In this document: one piece after another, positions 24,601-36,495 of the stretch
How the letters are laid out: every line of letters begins with the position of its first letter
Numbering within the stretch: the first letter of the stretch is position 1
Source: Heliocidaris tuberculata
Lineage: Eukaryota; Echinodermata; Echinoidea; Camarodonta; Echinometridae
Assembly: GCA_025618425.1 (NCBI GenBank)
Contig: CM046836.1
Location: 12,966,074-13,030,073 of the forward strand
DNA: 64,000 bases
Reading direction: 5' to 3'
Notes under the pieces: model-generated
What the model was told of the DNA's origin: nothing
What the model saw: only the letters and a program-made list of their open reading frames with translations
Database searches by the model: none
Program-made: the position numbers and the translations under genes

Positions 24601-24879
24601 CAGGTCCATGAGAAGTACTGAAGATATGTGCCCAATGCATAAGCGCCCCCCGTCCCCGCCCAAAGACATATGACAATCCCGGGTCCGTCCCTGAAAAGAA
24701 TATTACAACGTCAAAAGGTCAGTATGTCCTTTGACTGTTTGAGAAAACGAAGATGGTCCACTCCATTACAAAGATAGTTGCATTTTATTTTTTTGTTCCT
24801 GTCATACATAATGTACAAAAGAAAAGAAAAGAAGGGCGGGCTCAAGGGGGTGGAGAGATCATGGTGATTAGCCAGCACG

Positions 24880-25205
24880 ATCCAAGATTCCTAAATACTT
24901 TATTTTTACTGTTGGTGACTTAGACAACCTTCCCTTTAAAAATCACAGAAAACTGCATTCATATATCTGTTTATAATAAACTAATTCAAAGTATGCTCTC
25001 AGAAAGGGTTAGTATATTATCACCCCTTAATCAGCATCATTCACTTGTTCCTCCTATGCTATCTATTCATGGCCTCGAAGTACGTACCTTTGTATTTAAT
25101 CAGTTGTACGCCATTGCCACAGGCGCTCTCTTGGAACATGAGTTTAACCAAGTTGAAAAAGAGAGCGAACAATAATCTTGATAAAATGGAAGAGATAGAG
25201 AAAGA

Positions 25206-25250
<45 letters not shown>

Positions 25251-25260
25251 GGGGGATAAC
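24880..25260 (+). repeat. Upstream homology block of peptide unit C (diverged)
   Basis: GAAAACTGCATTCA, AAAGGGTTAGTATATTATCA followed by CCCC, and CATTCACTTGTTCCTC correspond in order to the landmarks of units A, B and X, and again precede a GA/G tract (25199-25255). Confidence 0.45.
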
Positions 25261-25623
25261 AAGTTCTGATAATGCGAGGGCATGCTATTTGGTGCAACTT
25301 TTATGATAAGAAAAGTTCCTCCACAGTATTTCCCAGTCATTCCTCAGTGCGTGCATGAGCCATAGTTGAATAGCACGTTTACCGTGGTTGACTAATAACG
25401 TTCAAACTTCAGACAACGACCTTGGTTGAACTGGTCTAATCAAGGAGTTGTTCTGTGATAACTCCTTGGTTCAGTCAGGATACATTTCGGATCTCAAACC
25501 GGTCAGTGGGAAGGATCAAGCTTCGTAGATTGCGGCACTTCTGGATCTTGACTGAAATTCAGCTGTGTAAAGGCATTTCAAACTATTGCAGGTGATATTT
25601 CAGTGATCGAAACTGAAAGAATT

Positions 25624-25771
25624 ATGAAGCGAGGGGTGCTTTTGTGTTTGCTGGTAACAATGCTTCTGTTGAGGTTCAGTTCTGGCCAGGGTCCACCAAA
25701 TATACAGAACGGACTCAGGGGAGGGCCAGTGAGACATGCTCTCCAACGAGATCAGGTAAGGCTTAGGCCAG

Positions 25772-25813
<42 letters not shown>

Positions 25814-26468
25814 TAATATTAATATATATATATATATATATATAACATTTATTTTATATAGTTACATATGTTACTCATTCATGATTTCTTATAGCAAATG
25901 TATTTATCCGCTTTTACTGATCATGAAGATATAGTATATATATATTATATATATATGTATGTTTGCATGTATTTTGCAACCCTGCAATTATGTCAACAAA
26001 ATGGAATTCAGTAAGGAGGATTAATGAATTTAGCTACGAAAAATAATATCTCTCATGCTATTCATTTCTCGTATTACATAATAATTCGCGTGGTATATGC
26101 GAATTTTTATCAATTTTGTTAAAAGTTCATGGGGAAAGGCTCAAGATCTCATTCTATTGTCTTATATTCTATTCAAAATAAGCTCAGACAGAAATAAAAA
26201 TCAGCATCAAGTAACATTCCGCTAACATATTCCCAGACTATAGCCGTTTTAAAGGCATAACTTTTGCAGTGAATAAGTTTTCTGCTCCTTCCATGCCTCT
26301 ACGTAACTCGGAGTATAATAAATAGTAATAATAATAGTAATAATGATAATGATAATGATAATGATATTGATGATGATGATAACAATAATAATTACAAAAA
26401 TAATATTAATGGTGATAACAATAATAATAGTAATCATAATAACAATTATAATAGTAGTAGTAGTAGTA

Positions 26469-26502
<34 letters not shown>

Positions 26503-27088
26503 TAATAATAATAATAATTATAATACTAATAATGATAATAATAACAATAATAATAATAATAAAAATGATAATAATAATAATAATAACAATAATAAATCAA
26601 GACAGATTATGTCAACAGATATTGATTTCTTCGATTTATAAACTTGAAAATTGTAAAAGAACAGCGGTATAGTTTGAACGCTAGCTATCTTCCATTCTCC
26701 AGTACATATATTTCTAATTTCGAAGTGTATTGAGTGTATATTATATTGTTATTGATCAGTTGATATAATGATTTTAAAACCCTTTCAGTACCTCGCCTTA
26801 CCTCTGACGACTCAACAACAGTTATTAAATCTGAATATTAACGCGATTAACTACACATCAACCATGTCAGAAACTATGCATCTTCATTTCGGTCCGTCTT
26901 ATAATTATATTCTTTATAACATCTTAAATGTAAGGAAAGTCAAACTATAACTTCCTCTTTATTTTGTTTGTTTTCTTTGCGGACAGCCAATTAAGACGGA
27001 AATGAAGTTGTCGCCACTTCTCCTAAAGATGAAAAAAGAAGCTGAGGATGTTCTTGCCCGACGTCATAAGAGATCACCAAACAATTAA
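25624..27088 (+). CDS. Secreted basic peptide precursor C (unrecognised family, 77 aa)
   Basis: Exons 25624-25755 (44 codons) and 26987-27088 (33 codons plus TAA), with a phase-0 intron of 1231 bp swollen by TA and AAT microsatellites. A single ATG starts MKRG. The signal peptide ends RFSSG, followed by Gln-Gly as in gene B. The mature part has no Cys, 12 Arg/Lys and 5 acidic residues. Exon 1 again ends in Gln. Exon 2 keeps PLLLKMKKEAEDV, then ARRHKRSPNN. The Trp of A and B is Leu here. It is the most diverged of the three, yet intron position and phase, the KMK[KR]E core and the RSP C-terminus are held, which supports a real protein. Function unknown. Confidence 0.75.
25770..26600. repeat. 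TA and AAT microsatellites in the intron of peptide gene C
   Basis: TA runs at 25776-25845 and near 25935, and a long AAT/ATA-type trinucleotide tract at 26317-26596. Long Ile/Met readings across it are artefacts. Confidence 0.9.
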
Positions 27089-28629
27089 GGGAGAGAGAAA
27101 TGGAGATGGGAAATTGCATTGTTATTTGAATTCCTTATAGACACATTTGTGAATGCAGGAATTGGCTCACTTTTCTAAGCGCACTTTTTAACAATATTGC
27201 CTGAATCATTAGGTTTCTAATGAAAACGTTAAAATGTTACTTTATGTCACTTAAATGAACTTGTGTTATATGGTTTTCAGATTGTAATCATGCAGTAATT
27301 CAATAGGAGCATGTAAAAGGAGCTTGTGTATTCCAGGGTCATACGTCTATAGCATCATGAAATATTTTAGTATACACTGTATTACTGCGTTATATTAGGC
27401 ATTTAACTATCATAATTCATAATAATTATCATAAGTTAAATCTTCAACTATGCAGTTATTGAAGGTTCTGGGATTGTTTTTTTATGGAGCAATATAATAC
27501 TCTATGATTTTATCAGTTACCCATTCGTGGAGGGGATATTAAAGATACAAACGTAAAAGTAAGAATGCAACTTTTGATAATCACCACCAATCTATAATTC
27601 AATTCATGTTCACAATTAATTCCAGTGAATATATCTACTAGTGCCCCTCAGCCCGATGACGATCATGAGTTATGAGTTCAATTGATATTGTTAACATTTT
27701 ATCTCATTTTCAGCCTTAAAAGTGGAAGGGATCAAATATACTTGATACACGCTACTAGAAATCACCACAACAAAACTAGAAAAATCGTCTGCAAGAATAG
27801 AATTTAATTGGCAAAGGATTGACAACGTAACCATGAATGATAGGTAGATTCTGTTGCCAACTTGTGATATAAATGAATGTCGTAGTCAATGTGAAACGTC
27901 GTACAATTTGTATTGAATCAGAATAAATCAATCAATCCCTCAAGGTATCTAAGCTCAACTACACCACCCACATAGTATATGCCACAAGTTAGATGTAATT
28001 TAAAAATAACCTCTATCGCGAAATGTATTTAAATAAGAATTTAGATGTAACCAATATTTAAGCCAATCATATTGAGCCAGATGATGAAAAAAAAAATCAT
28101 TTAAAACAGAGAAAGCATCAACAATAGAAGGCGCACTAGTGGATATTATGCTTCAGATATACAGTGTGTCCCAGAAAAAACGAAAACCGAGATTGATCGA
28201 TGTATAATCATATCTTAATCACAGTTATGATTAATAAGTGGCACATATTTGTAAAGCTTAGAGTCTCTTCTTTCCTGCGATACCATCATATGATACATAT
28301 TTCACGCATGAGTGAATAATAACAATGTGAAGTTGGGATGTCAAAAATTCATTTGGCCAACGATGTTTGAATTTTAAAAAGATAATCACATGTCTAAAAA
28401 ATTCATTTTCTGCCCTTTCGTTTGACACCTTAATATTGAAAAATGACCAACGGATGACAGAGATAACTTGAATTGAAATTTTGATTGCATTTCGATGATT
28501 TTTAAAATGCTTTGTTCCATAACTCCGCATCGGTTTTCCGCATGAATGGAGGCGGAGAAAGTCATGGGTGGTCTAAAAGCTTTCGAGTAGAAACCAATAC
28601 TATCCCACCCTCCTCAGTTGCCTATTATT
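27089..28629. other. Intergenic DNA up to the assembly gap
   Basis: AT-rich 3' flank of gene C with no gene recognised. CAGTGTGTCCCAGAAAAAAC at 28169 looks like a transposon end but its partner is not visible, perhaps because of the gap. Confidence 0.45.
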
Positions 28630-29129
28630 NNNNNNNNNNNNNNNNNNNNNNNNNNNNNNNNNNNNNNNNNNNNNNNNNNNNNNNNNNNNNNNNNNNNNNN
28701 NNNNNNNNNNNNNNNNNNNNNNNNNNNNNNNNNNNNNNNNNNNNNNNNNNNNNNNNNNNNNNNNNNNNNNNNNNNNNNNNNNNNNNNNNNNNNNNNNNNN
28801 NNNNNNNNNNNNNNNNNNNNNNNNNNNNNNNNNNNNNNNNNNNNNNNNNNNNNNNNNNNNNNNNNNNNNNNNNNNNNNNNNNNNNNNNNNNNNNNNNNNN
28901 NNNNNNNNNNNNNNNNNNNNNNNNNNNNNNNNNNNNNNNNNNNNNNNNNNNNNNNNNNNNNNNNNNNNNNNNNNNNNNNNNNNNNNNNNNNNNNNNNNNN
29001 NNNNNNNNNNNNNNNNNNNNNNNNNNNNNNNNNNNNNNNNNNNNNNNNNNNNNNNNNNNNNNNNNNNNNNNNNNNNNNNNNNNNNNNNNNNNNNNNNNNN
29101 NNNNNNNNNNNNNNNNNNNNNNNNNNNNN
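28630..29129. other. Assembly gap of exactly 500 N
   Basis: A run of 500 undetermined bases, a round number typical of a placeholder. Frames reading across it are not evidence of genes. Confidence 0.99.
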
Positions 29130-30064
29130 CGTGAGAAAATATTATTTCATTTCTTTGAATTTCATTTGTTATTCCTCTTCAAAAATTACTGGATAACATA
29201 TTGCTCATCTTCAGAACGAAAATGAAAGAACAACTTTGATTGGTATACGAAATTTTTATACAGGAATATCGTTTATATAACCACTCTTCCTGCATATATT
29301 GTTTAAATTACAGTTGTTTATTTTTTCAATAAATTGAAACATTTGTTGCATATGTTTTTGTTTTGAAGCAGAACTTCATTGAGGAAATTTGTTAAGTTCA
29401 GACATTGTTTTCAGAAGTTGCCGTCGGAGAAAATATTTTTAAAAATAGCCTACATCATGCTTTTCTTTCGTTTTTGCCTGCATGTCCATGGCAATCCTCT
29501 GCCGTTCTATGTTGCTGTTGTTTTTTGCTTTGCTTTTAACAAATTAAATTCTTTTCTTTACTATTTACCATCAAGTATATCTTGACAAAACACTCCTCTG
29601 TTGAATAATTTGATACCGCTTGGTGAACGAGGACAGTAGGTAGTATTAGCCAGGGATTTGAAAATCCATCTTCATAAATAGGGGCTTCCATAGCAAAAAG
29701 TAAAAGAATATGGGACGGGACCGGACAGGGCTGTATAATGTCAATCATTCATCATTTTTGCAAGTCACAACTTTATCTAATTCACATTTATGTTTTACGT
29801 AAGACTCATGTATAAAAACTAATTTTGTTCCTCTGCCCTCCCTTTTTTTTCTCTCCACTTTTACGATATTTGCCTGTGTAAAAGTTGCCAGGAGCATGAT
29901 TTTGAGGACGAGAAATCTTTCTGAGACATAATATATGTATAATTGGCTTCAAATGGAAATTATGATAGGCATAAAGTAGAAGGAAATAATGATAATAATT
30001 ATGAAAACTTATAGTCATGATCAACAATTCCATTATTTTATTATGTATACTATCCGCTATCTAA
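29130..30064. other. Intergenic DNA, nothing recognised
   Basis: AT-rich sequence with short open readings but no recognisable protein, splice pattern or repeat. Confidence 0.4.
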
Positions 30065-30455
30065 AGGCCACCGCACACCTTACGATCGGTCTGCGATCCG
30101 ATTTCAGAAGAAAATGTAATATCATTTGACAAATCATTTAAAAACGAAAAATACTTTTGATTGAGGGTCGATAATACGGCCTTTGCCGAGTTTTCTAGTC
30201 GGTAAAATGGCCAAATCGGCTCCGGGTGGTAGTGACGTCACGAAAATCGTACGACTGCCTACGATTTGAAACTAATTTTGCCCTTATTCCTTGTAGAAAG
30301 CTGAAAGCTCACTAAAACCCTATGTTTAGTATTCATATCACTTTTAAGAACCTGAATAGGGTAGATTTCATTTGTTAAAAATACCAATATTTAATGCCAT
30401 AGCGATTTATTTCACAAATCGGATCGCAGACCGATCGTAAGGTGTGCGGTGGCCT
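30065..30455. mobile_element. PIF/Harbinger-type MITE with perfect 39-bp inverted ends
   Basis: The ends at 30065-30103 and 30417-30455 are exact reverse complements, starting AGGCCACCGCACACCTTACG. TAA flanks both sides (30062-30064 and 30456-30458), matching the TWA target duplication of PIF/Harbinger elements. The 391-bp element has no coding frame. Confidence 0.8.
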
Positions 30456-30458
30456 TAA

Positions 30459-33100
30459 CATGTCTGATGAGTGCACCTAAATTTTTGTCATATCAAGTTT
30501 GTTGGATGTGTTAACTTTGCAACCGCCTAATAAAACATATATTCTCTCCTCCTGCTATAGCAACTAGCCTTTGTCTGCTCCTTTAAAACACATACGTTCT
30601 CTGGAATAGTTATCTTTCATTCTGATTGATATCAACTAATTGAAAAATAAATAGTTCAAAGCCATTTATTATGAGTGCATTTTAAAAGATAACTATGCAA
30701 TTTCCAAATCAATATAATTTTTTTTATTGAATATAATTATACTCTGCCCTTAATGGTGGTATCATTATCAGGAGTATACTAAATTGGCTTATCAAATGGC
30801 ATTGTTTTTTTCAGGGGCCGATTCAGTATGGTTTCAAAGGGGGGGGGGAACAATTGCGAAAATATCTGACAAAAGAAAGAATAGCGATTATCACAAAAAA
30901 TGTTGCGTACTGAAGGTTGCGCCAATTGGATTGTAAAAAAAAAGGGGGGAGGGGGATGACTGTGCCCCTACATCCGCCAATGTCATTTTCCATAACATTT
31001 ATCTTCACCTATTTGCATGCTAAGTATCTACCGGTTAGCGAATGAAATTATAATTGAAACCTGTGAAGGTCACCACTGTGATGTACCCAGCTGGAAAAAT
31101 GTCATTATAGTCATAAACATGATGAGGAATCATATGTAAAGAGAGACATTGCTATTCCATATGCAGCCTGTGTCGTTCCATTATTTGGAATAACCCACAA
31201 ATCTCATTTAAGAATAGCACGAAAAAAGAAAATCAACAACTGTTATAATAGCATCTCTTTGAGGTAATGTATAACAAACACACTTTAGGATTATGTTTTA
31301 GATTAGCGTAAATTATTTCAAGGATGATCATTAAAAAATTCATTTCTTCTCCGTTCTACTTCTTTAATCTGTTTGTGCAGAATCTATTTGATATTGTATG
31401 CTCTGTCATAATTTGCGAATTCTTTGTAAAGGGGCATTTCTAATGAGCATTTGTTGTGGAGTATTTTATGATTCCTCACTCTACCATTGTGACTTTTAGT
31501 GGCCAAAGTTATCAATTTTTCCATATTTTTAAAGTGGAAATTAATGATTTGTTATGAGATTGTGATTCTTTGGATTTGTGAAAAAAAAAAAATGAATAAA
31601 ATAGTCATACTATCTCTTATAAAAAGGGCAATATCGAAGGAATGAATCTCGGAAGTATATCTTTAGCAAAATCCTCTAGCATTTTGAAGAGCTATGCCAA
31701 TAAATATCTTCAAACATTTGACACATGATTTTACATTCATTGTATTTCGAAATGAAGAAAATTCATTTCTAAAATTAAAACTGCATGAATCTTCTTTCTT
31801 GATATTTCACAGATGCTGTACAGTCAAACTAATGGTAAGTTTTTCACCTTCTCTTTTTATGATTTCGCTGGCATTTCTGTAAGTGTACGCAATGAAATGT
31901 ATATCCTGTACCATGACAATGCGTCAGAATTGTGTAAAACATTATAACTGATGCTATCAGTACAGTATCATGACTGTATAAAGTCATGTAATAAGATCAT
32001 GTAAAAAAAAAAAGGAAGAGAACGAAAAGCAACTTTTGAGAGGGCAGTTATATACATTTCCAATATTTATTCTTTACTTTGTCAATATCTGTGTCAATAT
32101 TATTTCTTTCTCTCTCTCTCTCTCTCGTCAAGTGAAAATCAATGGATTTTCTTTTCATCTCTATGCAACCATCTGGGTACACGGTGATTGCATCATGTGA
32201 ATAATAGATAGAGACAAGAAGTTTACACATTGAAAAAAGTCACGAAAGTATAACGATTTCTACCTGATTTTACAGGTATTCATGCGTTTTGCATTGGGAT
32301 ATTGTTTAAATCTCATTTTAAGGTATATGGTATCAAAATATTTCCAGCCCCTGACAAATGTAATTTTGATTCATTAAATCTACATGATCTATTATACTTG
32401 ACTAGTAAGTTTTTTTTTAATTTAAGGACATCACTTAATGAAAGAATATCATGAATACAATCATTAATTTCAAACAGTACATTGATTTGAAGTTCCTTCA
32501 AACATAATGAATGAAAGGTTTCTGGAAATCAGAAAGGTGCCTATTTAGCATAGCAAAACGCAGTGGCATGTAACACCACTCCTCCCCGGAGTTCAACATA
32601 ATGTACAATTATTGTTAAGAGTTATTGTTTTGTTCTATAAAGGCAAAACTGTCATAATTAGGATTTGGTATATACCTAGATCTCTACTACCTCGCTTAAG
32701 CTAAATGATACCCAAACTTGTCCCCCCCCCCCCCCAATAATTATGTGACACCCTCATTTAGAATATCCGTTGCAGCACTCAAACCGTTATCAGCAAATTT
32801 GCCTCTTTTTTTTTCAATCTGTGTGAGTAATTTGGAAATCTGCGGTCCTTTAATTCTTCTTGTCGGAAGATTAAACAATCTGGGAATTATTTTTTGTTTC
32901 TTTGAAAATTTTCAGTAAACTTGTCTTTGAAATTTAGTACGACATCCCCTTTCCAGGAATGGCCCAGCTACGTTGATGTCCCTGGTGTGACGTATATTTG
33001 TTCTTTGCATCTTGGAGATTTTCTGCAAAAAAAAAAATGCCTTACAATCCCTTGTCCGAAACACCGTTGCCTGACCCCTTAATATAAAGCTGCAGATAGG
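30459..33100. other. Intergenic DNA, little recognisable
   Basis: AT-rich with G runs at 30839 and 30943 and a short CT microsatellite at 32110-32127. No supported gene. Confidence 0.4.
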
Positions 33101-33109
33101 AAAATCACG

Positions 33110-33424
33110 CAGTCATTAGATACATCAATCAGGGGCTTATAATGCTCTCCCTCCAAGCTCCCTTTGAGCGACAACGCCCCCCCCCCCCCCCCCCCCCCCA
33201 TCTTCAAACGCCCTGACTGTAAGGTTCTGGATAGCAACCATACGCGATCATTAATAAATACATCGATCATGGAAGGTGCTTATGCCCTCTCCTTCCCGGC
33301 ACCTTGTGTAAAGACACTTGACTGGTAGACTGTCATTTATGGCCTGGCTTGATCGATAATATCATGAAGAAACCGTATCCATCAGTGTGTCTTGGAAAAA
33401 TTAATATAGGTAGACTGAAAATAT

Positions 33425-33467
<43 letters not shown>

Positions 33468-33660
33468 AGAGATGTATTTTTTTTTGGGGGGGGGGGAGTT
33501 GAGAGTATGTTAGAGAAGAACTATAGAGTTTTATAAGAGAGAAAGAAAGAGAGATGGAGGGATGGAGGGGAAGAGGAGTGGGCCAGACAGACAGAGACAT
33601 AGAGAGAGAGAGAGAGGGGGGGGGGGGGGGGGGGAGGGAGTCAGATAGAGAGAGACAGAG
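33110..33660. repeat. Tandem duplicate and GA/G microsatellites
   Basis: A segment near 33110-33165 (TCATTAGATACATCAATCA, CTTATAATGCTCTCCCT) recurs at 33246-33298 in diverged form, separated by a C run at 33178-33199. GA and G runs follow at 33426-33463 and 33602-33635. Confidence 0.6.
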
Positions 33661-33719
33661 AACATTTCAAATCATCGAATACTCCCATAATTATGTTTCT
33701 GGAAAAAAAATACACTAAC

Positions 33720-34604
33720 ACATTTTTCAGATTCAATGCAGGTCTAGATGTCGAACCGATTCGTCAACTTCATCACAACTACATTGCTCTGTTGACATGG
33801 TGGACCCTCCTTCTTGTCGCTTTCTTTAAATATCTTCCTGTAAATTTTGCAGCAATTTCTGTTGATACCCAACCAAGTCACATTTCGGCTCGATATGGTT
33901 AGCTTTCACTGTCGCGGCTATTGATCATCCGTCTGATTCATGGCGTCATAAGCGCGGTTGAATGTTTGATCAAAAATGGAGTCCAAACAGTAGTCAGTGT
34001 TTGCTCTCATACCCCCGTCATACCGACAAGACCCGTCACCGGACCGACAACAGACCCGACAAAAATTTTCACTACACTGCATGGCCAAGAATCGATCGGT
34101 TTGAAATCGGTTTGGAGTCGGTGTGGAGGTGTGACTGATTTTACATACCTTGTCTGCCCCATGCCTACGATACCGGTGGATAGAAATTAAATTTACAGTG
34201 TACACAAGGTATATCATATCAGCGAGATAGGTATTTTGGTGTTTGCTTCAAATTTTAAAATTATTATATGTACCAGTGAGAGGCCTTTACAGTCATGAAA
34301 GTCAAAGGAGACATTCCCTTATATGTAAACCAATCGCCTTATTTGGGTGAAAACATTCTTTCAACCTATTGTCAACTTAGTACTTTTAGTACTTTTATAG
34401 GAATTCACAATAACGATTTTCCATTCATTCTGGTTACATCCAAATGAATAATACCATATTTGTTGAAAACGTTCATTCTATATTTCATGCGTGGGGTCAA
34501 CCATTTTTTATCAATACGTTTCATTTGTTTATTATATTCTGTTTATAATATATATGAAATATATAAACTGGCTTTTCTTAATACGTAAACAAAAATCGAA
34601 TAAG
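33720..34604. other. Intergenic DNA, no gene recognised
   Basis: Contains a moderately GC-rich island at 33730-34160 with short open readings on both strands, none of which I recognise. Confidence 0.35.
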
Positions 34605-34862
34605 ATAATGGTAATAGTAATAATGATAATAATTTTGTTTACTCAGGTAACCCTCATCAGAACAAATGATGTTCTTCCCGAGGGCCCTGCAATCATTATT
34701 ACCTCAGCAATTGCCAGGTCCCTATTTACACCTGGGTGGAGAGGGACAAATGTGGGTAAAACACCTTGTCCAAGGATGTAAGCACCAAGCGAGGATTGAA
34801 CCCAGGACCTCTCGTATAAGAGTCGAGAGCCTTCACCAATATACCACCGTGCTCCCGGATGA
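34605..34862 (-). mobile_element. tRNA-derived SINE with A and B boxes
   Basis: On the minus strand the 5' part reads GGAGCACGGTGGTATATTGG (A box TGGTATATTGG), then GGTTCAATCCT (B box), followed by a body with CACCCAGGTGTAAATAGGGA and a tail of TTATCATTATTAC repeats. The spacing of the boxes fits a tRNA-like polymerase III promoter. Confidence 0.8.
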
Positions 34863-34939
34863 TGATTATTTTGATAGGTAGCTTTTGTTTAGTTGATTGT
34901 TGCGAATAAAATTTATATGTTATATAGTCTATATAGATA

Positions 34940-35265
34940 CGAATAAGTGATTGGTCTAAATGCCATCACGTGACTAGAGCTGCAAGGATCGCCAATGTTA
35001 TATTTTGGTTTTGACATCACATGGTCAACATAACGCGTTATGTTGACCGAGGTGACGTCATTCACTGCATAGTGTGAAGCGCTAACTGTAATTTTTTTAC
35101 AGCGCAGCTGCACTCGCCATCGATATCTCGCCCGCGAATTTCAAACTTCTTTTGAACGAATATACAGTCATGGCCACTTCCCCCGCTAGTCGGTTTCAGT
35201 CCCTCGACGAGGAGGAACTGAACAGAATAATCGACGAGACTCGCGTTGTACAAAAGCAGTAGTGA
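34940..35265 (+). pseudogene. Short gene scrap with a 26-bp perfect palindrome upstream
   Basis: ATG at 35173 opens 30 codons (MATSPASRFQSLDEEELNRI then IDETRVVQKQ) to a stop at 35263. The RFxxLxxEExxxI pattern resembles the N-terminus of DUF3504/Crypton-like recombinase-derived proteins, from memory of the family. The next line of that protein is missing. A perfect 26-bp palindrome centred on ACGCGT lies at 35023-35048, close to GTGACGTCA. Probably a transposon remnant. Confidence 0.35.
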
Positions 35266-35349
35266 ATTCATCCGTTAACATACTTTATCAGTATTGCGAG
35301 GCAAAGGGATCATCAATTACAGATATTGAAGATTAGACTATATAATATA

Positions 35350-35748
35350 ACAGATATTGCCTGGTGTATCGCTTCAATAAATAACACTTCATCTCCCCTC
35401 CAAAGTTATATTTTTCCCTCGGGACAATATTTTTATTTATTTATTTATTTATAATGGTTTATTAAAACTTTGCAAAGTTGCAATAACAGGATACATAATT
35501 AACAACAATACATTATGCATATAAATCCATATAATAGAACTAAAACAAAATAACACGTATTCAAAATTGGGTACTTAAAAATGCTATATAGGTAACTGAT
35601 AATAAATACATATATTAACATAATACAATAATAATAAATTTATAAGGGACTATATACACAGACATCAAAAGACATCCCTTGGGAAAAATATAACTTCGTC
35701 GGGGAAATGAAATGTTATATTAAACCTCTCAAGGCAGGCAATATCTGT
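35350..35748. mobile_element. MITE with imperfect inverted ends (ACAGATATTGCC)
   Basis: The left end ACAGATATTGCCTGG and the right end GGCAGGCAATATCTGT are inverted. The similarity extends about 75 bp inward (AGTTATATTTTTCCC against GGGAAAAATATAACTT). The interior is AT-rich and non-coding. Confidence 0.65.
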
Positions 35749-36230
35749 ATAATGTTCCACCTGATGATATCTTGTGCTACTACGTTACCCCTTTCCTCCC
35801 CTTCTCTCTAAATTTCTCGCTAGCTCTTTCTCTCTCCCTCTCTCTCTCTCCTTCTGTGTCTCTGACTCTCTGACTCTCTTTTCACTTCTCTGCTCACAGT
35901 TCCGCTTCCTTCTCACATATTAGTCATTGTTGCACATTATAATGACCTGTTTCGTTCAGTATTACGAGGACGTTCACTAAAGGCCTGCTGTTTTAAGTGC
36001 AATGTCATTGACATTGTGATCATACTTGTCAATATATTGTTAAAAGATTGTAAATAGGTGATGATGTATATGTAAAGAAAAAAAAAGTCAAGTAACATCA
36101 AACATAATATAGTGTGTCACAACAACAACCATGATAGCAATACAAAAACAATACTGCTATTTTATGCAATACTGCTGCCGCGTCTGCTGTTGTTGCTACT
36201 ACATGTACTACTATTTAAACTCAGTGCTTT
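35749..36230. other. Intergenic DNA with CT microsatellite
   Basis: A CTCT-rich stretch at 35812-35900. No gene recognised. Confidence 0.4.
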
Positions 36231-36406
36231 TTCAGTGCATAATAATAATAATAATGAATGATAATAATAATAATTATTATTATTACATCATTGTCATTAT
36301 TATTATCATTGTTATTATTATGATAATCATCATTATCATCGTCATCTTCATCCTCATAATAATAATATGATGATGATGATAATAATAAATTAATAATAAT
36401 AATAAT

Positions 36407-36454
<48 letters not shown>

Positions 36455-36495
36455 TGAATAATAATTATTAATAATAATAATAACAATAATATAAT
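36231..36495. repeat. AAT/ATT trinucleotide microsatellite
   Basis: ATA/AAT units, turning to ATT and back, including GAT variants. Ile/Tyr/Asn-rich readings are artefacts. Confidence 0.9.

Noticed and set aside
26249..26672. Ile/Met-rich frames on both strands
   Set aside because: Produced by AAT/ATA microsatellite in the intron of peptide gene C.
17878..27088. Assignment of the peptide genes to the SpTrf (Sp185/333) family
   Set aside because: Gene layout and GA flanks are similar, but those mature proteins are much longer and are Gly- and His-rich; no such regions occur here.
17878..27088. Assignment to strongylocin-type antimicrobial peptides
   Set aside because: Strongylocins depend on six cysteines; the mature parts here have none.
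28512..29225. Long open frame across the run of N
   Set aside because: All but the ends are undetermined bases; no coding evidence.
33693..33902. Possible 5' exon of the second polycystin gene
   Set aside because: No signal peptide, no phase-1 donor in the right frame and no family similarity.
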